Positions 6,853-12,076 of a DNA stretch of 14,440 bases are shown here, in pieces. The position numbers and the translations under genes were made by a program. Under the pieces are notes generated by a model, which ran no database searches, was not told the origin of the DNA, and saw only the letters and a list, made by a program, of their open reading frames with translations. This DNA is from an uncultured bacterium. GTDB taxonomy: Bacteria; Actinomycetota; Coriobacteriia; Coriobacteriales; Coriobacteriaceae. Positions within the stretch are counted from its first letter, which is position 1; the number at the start of each line of letters is the position of its first letter. The stretch is from assembly GCA_905215225.1 (NCBI GenBank), contig CAJMPM010000012.1, positions 1-14,440 of the forward strand. Reading direction: 5' to 3'.

Positions 6853-8732
6853 TCACCCGCCCTCGGCATCAAGACAATCATGTGCAGCTGGCCGGGCTCG
6901 CCCTCAAGGCGGTATGCCACGTTGCGCCCTTGCAGAGCGCTTTCGAGCTCTTGCGCAGCGAGCGTCTGCGAAAGATCTTCATCATCGTTGGAAAAAAGCG
7001 TGGCGCGCAGCTCGACACTGCATCGGTCATGGTCGCCCAAGTGATACATAAGCGCCGGATGGTCGGTGGTGTAGGCAAAAAACGCAAAGTCATACACGCA
7101 GTCGTACAGGGCGCTTACCGTACTGGCGTGCAACGGGCGCCGTATGGCGATAATCGAGGCGCAATCGACATCGATCGTGCGCAGGTCACTTGCGAGCTCG
7201 TTGGCGATGAGCTGAATGCGGTCGCGATCAAAACCGCTCTCCCCGTGCTGTGCCAACGTGAGCGACCCCTTGCGCTTGCAATAGGCGACGAGCATCTTGG
7301 CGCGCTGCAGCATGCGGTAACGCTCGTGCGAAGACGCTTCGTCGGTCAACGGCGGCAGCGAGCCCAGCAGGTCGTACATCTCTTCGAGCGCGCGGGCAAG
7401 CGCCTGGTCCACGTCTTGGACCAGCAAGGTCTCGGCCTCTTGATCTGCCAAATGCGTCTTAAGGTCGTAGTCGGCGGCGAGCAGCTCGTTTTGACGCTGC
7501 AGCTCCATTCGACGATGTGCCAGTTCACGGTTAAGCTCGTTGAGCTCCGACACGTCTTGGGCAAGCAGCGCCGATCCACCCAGCAGCGGAAAGGCACGGT
7601 ACATCACATTGGGATCAGACGCCACGGCAAAGGCATGGGCGCGGCCGTGCTCCTGGGTCCGCAACTCCTCGCGCACGCCTACCGGCATTGGCTTTGACAC
7701 TGGCGTGGCATAGACCTCCTGCAGGTCGCGCGTTAGGACTTTGAGGTCGAGCGGCAAGGTGTCGAAGATGCCGGCGATGTCGTGATACGACGGAATGACA
7801 CCGCAATCGAGACAGATTTCCATCGCCACCACGCACAGGACGCAATAGACGAGCGAAAAGTTGAGCCTCCATGCCCAGGGCACGCGCAACGCATACGAGA
7901 CGGCAAAGAATGCGCCACCCAGCAGTACGAGCGCCGCCGTGCCCGAGAAACGCTGGATGCGAAAGGACGAGGACCGACCAACCAGGATAAAAAAGGCCAC
8001 GAAGTCGAAGACCGTCCACACGAGAACGACAAAATAACCCCAGCCGTACGTGTAATCGTTACTCCAGGTGTCGCTTGTACGGTCAAAGCGGAAGACCTGC
8101 TGATGAAAATCGTTGGTGAGCACAAATCCGATAAGCAGGATGGCCGCAATCCACAGCGCAGCGCAGTAGCGGCGACCCAGGCAGTGTTGCTCCAGGCCCG
8201 CAAGGCGCAGGCCGCAGAGCTGGTAGAGCAGCGGAATGAGCGTCATGGGCACGTAGTACAGGTACCACAGCACGGTGGCATAGAACGGCGTGAACGACTT
8301 GTACTTGAGAATGACTTCGATCATCCACAGGGCGCAGATGGTGGCAATGGCCACAAGGCGGCGACGCAACACATAGTCCAAACAGCGCAGATAGACCGAT
8401 ACGCCCCAGATCGAAAATATAATTGCGGCGACAAGCAACGGGAGAGAGCTCGAGTGGACGAGCGCATCCACGACCTCTTCGGACACCTCGCTATAGGCGG
8501 GCACGGCATTGGAAAGCTTGGAATCGGAGGCGAACAACGCCGGCAAGACTGCCAAAAGTATAAGGAACAGCGCGGTGGTGACACCGGCGATAGCAAAGAC
8601 GCGGTGACGGTACACCTGATGTGTTATGCCAACAAGGAATCGCGGCATGGCGAAGAGCCTGCCACCCCTGGGATCCGCAACCGGCGCGGTCCGGGCGGCC
8701 GCGTGGCCGATATGTCGCTCGCGGGTACCCAT
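6849..8732 (-). CDS. 7TM-type membrane sensor with degenerate kinase core
   Basis: About 627 residues. Roughly eight hydrophobic segments lie between 45 and 310. The central ones (WYLYYVPMTLIPLLYQ and LTNDFHQQVFRF with YTYGWGYFVV) match the histidine-kinase N-terminal 7TM family. A linker region (about 315-390) and a coiled coil (about 392-435) lead to a C-terminal part shaped like a DHp/ATPase pair but lacking its key residues. Where a catalytic His is expected there is VDQALARAL (Asp442), the N-box position reads YDCVYDFAFF, and no glycine-rich G-box is present. It is therefore probably a signalling pseudokinase. It heads the three-gene operon and overlaps the functional kinase by 4 nt. The start at 8732 was chosen for the AAAGGGA just before it. 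An ATG at 8648 would give 599 residues and begins closer to the first membrane segment. Confidence 0.85.
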   Translation of the reverse strand: MGTRERHIGHAAARTAPVADPRGGRLFAMPRFLVGITHQVYRHRVFAIAGVTTALFLILLAVLPALFASDSKLSNAVPAYSEVSEEVVDALVHSSSLPLLVAAIIFSIWGVSVYLRCLDYVLRRRLVAIATICALWMIEVILKYKSFTPFYATVLWYLYYVPMTLIPLLYQLCGLRLAGLEQHCLGRRYCAALWIAAILLIGFVLTNDFHQQVFRFDRTSDTWSNDYTYGWGYFVVLVWTVFDFVAFFILVGRSSSFRIQRFSGTAALVLLGGAFFAVSYALRVPWAWRLNFSLVYCVLCVVAMEICLDCGVIPSYHDIAGIFDTLPLDLKVLTRDLQEVYATPVSKPMPVGVREELRTQEHGRAHAFAVASDPNVMYRAFPLLGGSALLAQDVSELNELNRELAHRRMELQRQNELLAADYDLKTHLADQEAETLLVQDVDQALARALEEMYDLLGSLPPLTDEASSHERYRMLQRAKMLVAYCKRKGSLTLAQHGESGFDRDRIQLIANELASDLRTIDVDCASIIAIRRPLHASTVSALYDCVYDFAFFAYTTDHPALMYHLGDHDRCSVELRATLFSNDDEDLSQTLAAQELESALQGRNVAYRLEGEPGQLHMIVLMPRAGE

Positions 8733-8798
8733 AGTCCCTTTAGTGTACCGACAGATGAGTCGAAAAAGCGGGCCGCATGTCCCAAAATCCGCAGACGG

Positions 8799-8836
8799 CA
8801 AGGCGCCCGGAGAGCACATACTCGCCGGGCGCCTTG
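8799..8836 (-). terminator. Hairpin after the GH1 gene
   Basis: A perfect 12-bp stem, 8799-8810 with 8825-8836, closes on a 14-nt loop, 36 nt past the 6-phospho-beta-glucosidase stop. No strong T-run follows on the - strand, only GATTTTG about 11 nt later. It probably separates the glucosidase gene from the signalling operon, whose promoter must then lie within about 8733-8798. Confidence 0.6.
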
Positions 8837-8871
8837 GCTAGGAGGCTATGAAGTTGAGTGTCTCAGCTGCC

Positions 8872-10302
8872 TTAGGATAGGTCCTCACCATTCGTTTCAA
8901 TGACATGCTTGTACCAGTCGAAGCTCTTCTTCTTGGAGCGCTTGAGGGTGCCGTTGCCGGCGTCGTCGCGATCCACATAGATAAAGCCGTAGCGCTTGGA
9001 CATCTCGCCCGTGCCGGCAGACACCAGGTCGATCGGGCCCCAGGTGGTGTAACCCAGCAGGTCAACGCCGTCCTCGGTCACCGCGTCGCGCATGGTCTGG
9101 ATGTGCTGACGCAGGTAGTCGATACGGTAGTCGTCGTTGATGGAGCCATCCTCCTCGACAACATCCTTGGCGCCCAGACCGTTCTCGACCACAAACAGCG
9201 GCTTCTGATAACGGTCGTACAGGTCGTTAAGGGTGATGCGGAAGCCCAGCGGATCGATGGCCCAGCCCCACTGGCTCTCCTGCAGGTAGGGATTCTTGGC
9301 GCCGGCGAAGGCGTTGCCCTGGGTGCGCTCGACATCGGGGTTATCGGCACCGGCAGAGCAGCGGGTGCTGTAGTAGCTAAAGCTGATGAAGTCGACGGTG
9401 TTGGCGGCCAGGATCTCGCGGTCCTCGTCGGTCATGCCCACATCGATGCCTAGACGCTCGAGCTTCTTGACGGCATAGGCCGGGTAGTAGCCGCGGCTCT
9501 GGACGTCAACGAAGAAGTAGTTGTCCTGGTTATCGAGCTGCGCCTGGCGTACATCGCCCGGACGGCAGCTGTAGGGGTAGTAGCTACCCGCGGCGAGCAT
9601 GCAGCCGATCTTGATCTCGGGGTCGATCTCGTGAGCAATCTTGGTTGCCCAAGCGCTGGCGACGAGCTCGTTGTGGGCGGCCAGGTACTCGACGGCCTCC
9701 TTGTTCTCGCCCTCCTCAAAGACCAGGCCGGCACCCATAAACGGCAGGTGCAAGATCATATTGATCTCGTTGAAGGTGAGCCAGTACTTCACCAGACCCT
9801 TGTAGCGGGTAAAGATCGTGGTCGCGAGGTTCTTGTAGAAGTCGATGAGCTTACGGTTGCGCCAGCCGCCGTACTCCTTGATGAGATGAATCGGGCAGTC
9901 GAAGTGCGTGATAGTCACGAGCGGCTCGATGCCGTGCGCCTGGCACTCGCGGAACACATCCTCGTAGAAGGCCAGGCCAGCCTCATTGGGCTCGGCCTCG
10001 TCGCCGTTGGGGAAGATGCGGGTCCAAGCCAGGCTCATACGGAAGGTCTTAAAGCCCATCTCGGCAAAGAGAGCAATGTCCTCTTTGTAATGGTGATAGA
10101 AATCGATGCCGGTCTGCGCGGGATAGTAATAGCCGTCCTCGAAGTCGAGCATCTTACGCTGGCCGGAGACCACCGCATAGCGCTCGGGGCCGTGCGGAGC
10201 CACGTCCACGTTGGCAAGGCCGCGGCCGTCCACGTTGTAGGCGCCCTCGCACTGGTTGGCAGCCGTCGCGCCGCCCCACAGGAAGTCATTACGGAAAGCC
10301 AT
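8872..10302 (-). CDS. ascB: 6-phospho-beta-glucosidase (GH1, AscB-like)
   Basis: A 476-residue cytoplasmic glycoside hydrolase of family 1 that cleaves 6-phosphorylated beta-glucosides (from cellobiose, salicin or arbutin) after PTS import. The fold markers are complete: FLWGGATAANQCEGA at the N-terminus, the acid/base Glu179 in WLTFNEIN, and the nucleophile Glu373 in VVENGLG. The C-terminal GTGEMSKRYGFIYVD with Ser428, Lys436 and Tyr438 is the phosphate-binding set that separates 6-phospho-glucosidases from plain beta-glucosidases. The sequence closely follows E. coli AscB as I recall it, including the ending NGEDL. GAAAGGA lies 7 nt before the ATG. It has its own candidate promoter and a downstream hairpin, so it is probably monocistronic. 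No PTS permease or antiterminator gene lies next to it, so import must come from elsewhere. The symbol reflects subfamily resemblance. Confidence 0.95.
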   Translation of the reverse strand: MAFRNDFLWGGATAANQCEGAYNVDGRGLANVDVAPHGPERYAVVSGQRKMLDFEDGYYYPAQTGIDFYHHYKEDIALFAEMGFKTFRMSLAWTRIFPNGDEAEPNEAGLAFYEDVFRECQAHGIEPLVTITHFDCPIHLIKEYGGWRNRKLIDFYKNLATTIFTRYKGLVKYWLTFNEINMILHLPFMGAGLVFEEGENKEAVEYLAAHNELVASAWATKIAHEIDPEIKIGCMLAAGSYYPYSCRPGDVRQAQLDNQDNYFFVDVQSRGYYPAYAVKKLERLGIDVGMTDEDREILAANTVDFISFSYYSTRCSAGADNPDVERTQGNAFAGAKNPYLQESQWGWAIDPLGFRITLNDLYDRYQKPLFVVENGLGAKDVVEEDGSINDDYRIDYLRQHIQTMRDAVTEDGVDLLGYTTWGPIDLVSAGTGEMSKRYGFIYVDRDDAGNGTLKRSKKKSFDWYKHVIETNGEDLS

Positions 10303-10337
10303 GCATCAATCCTTTCGCACGCTGTTGTCATAGGCTC

Positions 10338-10366
10338 AGTATCCCTGCAAACAACGCGTCGCTCAA
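10338..10366 (-). promoter_or_regulatory. Candidate sigma70-type promoter for the GH1 gene
   Basis: On the - strand, TTGAGC (10361-10366) and GATACT (10338-10343) are separated by exactly 17 bp, each matching 4 of 6 consensus bases. The -10 lies 35 nt before the glucosidase start codon. It is a pattern match only. No clear catabolite or antiterminator site was recognised beside it. Confidence 0.4.
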
Positions 10367-10447
10367 CGGCAACGGCGCAGGCCGATACTTCTTTTCGCGT
10401 GCAGGCGCCCGGCAACCACCCCGTCTGACACTTTTTGATACCCACCT

Positions 10448-10494
10448 GCCCCAGCCACCGCAAAGGGGACAGTCACCTTTGTGATGGCTGGGGC
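10448..10494. repeat. Long hairpin with GGACAGTCA loop
   Basis: A 19-position stem, 10448-10466 with 10476-10494, has 17 Watson-Crick pairs, one G-T wobble and one mismatch. It closes on the 9-nt loop GGACAGTCA. It has no T-run on either strand. It looks like a REP-type intergenic palindrome rather than a standard terminator. Confidence 0.6.
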
Positions 10495-10501
10495 CCGTTT
10501 G

Positions 10502-10556
10502 TCTCGATCTGTAACAGTTAGGCCGCCAAAACCGGGCCTGGTGTTACAGATCGAGA
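10502..10556. repeat. Inverted-repeat element, copy A
   Basis: Arms TCTCGATCTGTAACA (10502-10516) and its exact complement (10542-10556) form a 15-bp stem around a 25-nt centre. TTTG precedes the left arm as in copy B. The 25-nt centre is unlike that of copy B, so only the arms are conserved. Confidence 0.72.
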
Positions 10557-10580
10557 TTTCTCGGGCGGCCCTCTACGGTT

Positions 10581-10639
10581 TGTCTCGATCTGTAACAGGT
10601 AGAGACGATTTAGCCCGCTAGATGTTACAGATCGAGACA
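10581..10639. repeat. Inverted-repeat element, copy B
   Basis: Arms TGTCTCGATCTGTAACA (10581-10597) and its exact complement (10623-10639) form a 17-bp stem around a centre again 25 nt long but of unrelated sequence. The right arm ends 7 bp from the DUF4867 stop codon. Copies A and B are in tandem with an 81-bp period. The element could act on RNA ends or be a protein-binding site. Confidence 0.72.
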
Positions 10640-10646
10640 GAAGATT

Positions 10647-11291
10647 CTAGTCGCAAGTGATGTCGAGGTTCTTGCCGATGAGGCCTACGTAGCCGCCTTC
10701 GGCAGCCTTGGGACTGTCGGCGTGGCAGAGGACCCACTTGTCGGCCTTCCAGTAGCAGTAGCTGTCGCCGGCCGCGGGCATGTCGGCCGCAGCCTCGGGA
10801 CGCGGACCGTTGGTGCCGGCGGGCAGCGCCACCATCACCTGGAAGCCGCCGTCGTCGACCATGCAGGGCGTGTAGTGGAGCGTGGTGTTGAAAACCTCGA
10901 CGACCTTGCCGGCCGGCACGCGGAACGCCTTGACGCACGCGGTGTCGAGCTTGCCGTCCTCGATCTCCCAGCGATGCGCCACAAGCAGGATAAAGTCGCG
11001 TGCGCCCAGGTTGAACTCGCTGGCGCGGTGGTACTCCAGGCAGTTGAGACGCGTGTTGTGGCCGTTGCACCAGCCGAGCTGGAAGGGACGGCCGCCAAAC
11101 ATGAGAAAGCCCAGTTTATCGGCATCCTTGACGCCCTCGAGCTCCGGCGCGCTTGCAACGTACTTGCTGCCCTCGGGGATGGGCGTGGCAGAGAGCGCCT
11201 CGAGCACGGGCGACGTGAGCTCAGACGGAACGTCATCCCAAACGTTGCCATAGGATTTGAACTCGGGATCGTTGACAGAGTAGATATGCAT
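10647..11291 (-). CDS. DUF4867-family protein
   Basis: A 214-residue soluble protein matching the DUF4867 family by overall pattern: an N-terminal MHIYSVNDPEFKSYG, a central LGWCNGHNTRLNCLEYHRASEFN, a LLVAHRWEIEDGKLDT strand pair, and VEVFNTTLHYTPC. The many short beta strands and the spaced His/Glu residues (GHN, EYH, LHY) suggest a cupin-like barrel, possibly a sugar isomerase. That is inference and no activity is established. Such genes often sit among sugar-catabolic genes, which fits the flanking glucosidase and kinase. The start at 11291 was chosen because AGGAG lies 5 nt before that ATG. A GTG at 11297 overlaps this SD. It lies behind its own operator-like dyad, and a strong terminator ends luxS upstream, so it is probably transcribed alone. 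Confidence 0.88.
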   Translation of the reverse strand: MHIYSVNDPEFKSYGNVWDDVPSELTSPVLEALSATPIPEGSKYVASAPELEGVKDADKLGFLMFGGRPFQLGWCNGHNTRLNCLEYHRASEFNLGARDFILLVAHRWEIEDGKLDTACVKAFRVPAGKVVEVFNTTLHYTPCMVDDGGFQVMVALPAGTNGPRPEAAADMPAAGDSYCYWKADKWVLCHADSPKAAEGGYVGLIGKNLDITCD

Positions 11292-11296
11292 GTTCA

Positions 11297-11301
11297 CTCC
11301 T
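11297..11301 (-). promoter_or_regulatory. Shine-Dalgarno site deciding the DUF4867 start
   Basis: AGGAG on the - strand, 5 nt before the ATG at 11289-11291. The alternative GTG (11295-11297) overlaps this SD and cannot use it. Confidence 0.7.
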
Positions 11302-11326
11302 GTTCGTAAATGTGACTATACGAACA
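11301..11326 (-). promoter_or_regulatory. Operator-like dyad upstream of the DUF4867 gene
   Basis: Perfect 8-bp arms TGTTCGTA (11301-11308) and TACGAACA (11319-11326) surround a 10-nt spacer. They lie 10-35 nt before the start codon and touch the SD. A TATAGT that could serve as a -10 lies at 11315-11320 on the - strand, and further GAACA/TGTTC half-sites follow at 11322-11337. TGTTCG/CGAACA half-sites are typical of DeoR-family operators such as GlpR, so repression by a sugar-phosphate-responsive regulator is a reasonable guess. Confidence 0.5.
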
Positions 11327-11375
11327 TTCTAGAACAAACATGAGCGATTTTGAACGCTCGTCCCGACCAATCAAC

Positions 11376-11406
11376 AAAAAGGCGCCCCCGCATAAGCGAA
11401 GGCGCC
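11376..11406 (-). terminator. Rho-independent terminator of luxS
   Basis: On the - strand an 11-bp stem (11396-11406 with 11381-11391, two G-U wobbles) closes on a 4-nt loop and is followed directly by TTTTTG (11375-11380). It lies about 30 nt past the luxS stop and is a textbook intrinsic terminator. Confidence 0.9.
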
Positions 11407-11435
11407 CAATGCGCGCGTTTTGGGCGATAAAGCCC

Positions 11436-11924
11436 TTACGCCTGCTGATAGTGCAGGTGCTTCTCGTCGATATCGGCCAGGTCGCGGTCGAGGTAACGGC
11501 GCGCGAGCCAGTTAGCCATGGGAAGGTTCTGGTCCAGGTAGTTGCCGCACTCCTCGGGAGCGGCACCGGGGACATCGCCCTCAAAGTCGGCAACAAACTC
11601 GAACAGCTCACGCACGAGCGGCAGGATCTCCTCGCTCGTCACCTCGTCAAATACGACGAGGTAAAAGCCCGTGCGGCAGCCCATGGGGCCAAAGTAGACA
11701 ATGCGGCTCGACCACTCGGCATGGTTGCGAAGGAACGTCGCGCCCAGGTGCTCGATGGTGTGGCACTCGGCGGTGTTCATGACCGGCTCCTTGTTGGGCG
11801 TGGTCAGGCGCAGGTCAAACGTGGTGACGGCAGCACCGGTCGCCGGATCGCGGTCGATGCGGCTCACATACACGCCGGGCTCGAGCAGCAGATGGTCAAC
11901 GGAAAAACTCGCGATGCGCTCCAT
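11436..11924 (-). CDS. luxS: S-ribosylhomocysteine lyase LuxS
   Basis: A 162-residue metalloenzyme that cleaves S-ribosylhomocysteine to homocysteine and DPD, the precursor of autoinducer-2. It serves the activated methyl cycle in the cytoplasm. All hallmark residues are present: metal ligands His55 and His59 in HTIEHL, Glu58 within the same motif, the catalytic Cys83 in GPMGCRTG, and the third metal ligand Cys126 in PEECGNY. Length is normal for the family. AGAGGA lies 7 nt before the ATG. It ends at a strong intrinsic terminator. Upstream, 152 bp of mutually exclusive hairpins separate it from the FGGY kinase gene, so its expression may depend on read-through or on a promoter inside that region. 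No pfs or metE/metK neighbour is visible, so methyl-cycle genes are not clustered here. Confidence 0.97.
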   Translation of the reverse strand: MERIASFSVDHLLLEPGVYVSRIDRDPATGAAVTTFDLRLTTPNKEPVMNTAECHTIEHLGATFLRNHAEWSSRIVYFGPMGCRTGFYLVVFDEVTSEEILPLVRELFEFVADFEGDVPGAAPEECGNYLDQNLPMANWLARRYLDRDLADIDEKHLHYQQA

Positions 11925-11945
11925 GGCAGATCCTCTCGGTAGTCA

Positions 11946-12020
11946 ATTTGGGACGGGGCTCTTTTAGCTGGTTCGAATGGTCGCACCAATCATACCAGTC
12001 AAAAAAGCCCCGTCCCAAAT
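11946..12020. repeat. 75-bp near-perfect palindrome upstream of luxS
   Basis: Arms 11946-11972 and 11994-12020 match at 24 of 27 positions, and the centre (11977-11993) can pair further around a CGC apex. On the - strand the first arm to be transcribed contains GGGACGGGGC and six T residues. It could form a long RNA hairpin in the luxS leader or a DNA cruciform. Confidence 0.7.
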
Positions 12021-12038
12021 GAGCTGCCCGAGACAGGG
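12001..12038 (-). terminator. Terminator-like hairpin after the FGGY kinase gene
   Basis: On the - strand CCCTGTCTC (12030-12038) can pair with GGGACGGGG (12008-12016) in 9 bp, two of them G-U, over a 13-nt loop, followed by C and six T residues (12001-12006). It competes with a second hairpin on each side: 12030-12040 with 12054-12064, and the palindrome at 11946-12020. Confidence 0.6.
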
Positions 12039-12076
12039 ATCAATGAGTTTTTAATCCCCGTCCCAGAAAAATCATG

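Larger units (their letters stand above)
10303..10646. other. 344-bp gene-free interval rich in palindromes
   Basis: This interval between the glucosidase start and the DUF4867 stop has no convincing open frame. From low to high coordinates it holds the glucosidase SD and candidate promoter (to 10366), about 80 bp with nothing recognised, a 19-position hairpin at 10448-10494, and two copies of a long inverted repeat at 10502-10556 and 10581-10639. Confidence 0.8.

Noticed and set aside
5854..7044. 396-codon + strand frame opposite the histidine kinase
   Set aside because: The - strand kinase motifs are intact here. The + product is rich in Arg/His/Gln with no domain or SD, so it is an antisense shadow.
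8733..8798. Promoter for the signalling operon
   Set aside because: A TACACT near the start could be a -10, but the -35 is poor and the resulting leader would be almost absent for the 8732 start. Not strong enough to list as a feature.
10502..10639. Possible CRISPR array (repeated arm sequence with variable centres)
   Set aside because: The four arm copies alternate in orientation as inverted repeats, there are only two units, the centres are 25 nt and no cas genes are present.
11925..12076. Possible SAM or SAH riboswitch upstream of luxS
   Set aside because: The region is accounted for by GGGACGGGG palindromes. No conserved SAM- or SAH-riboswitch core was recognisable by eye.
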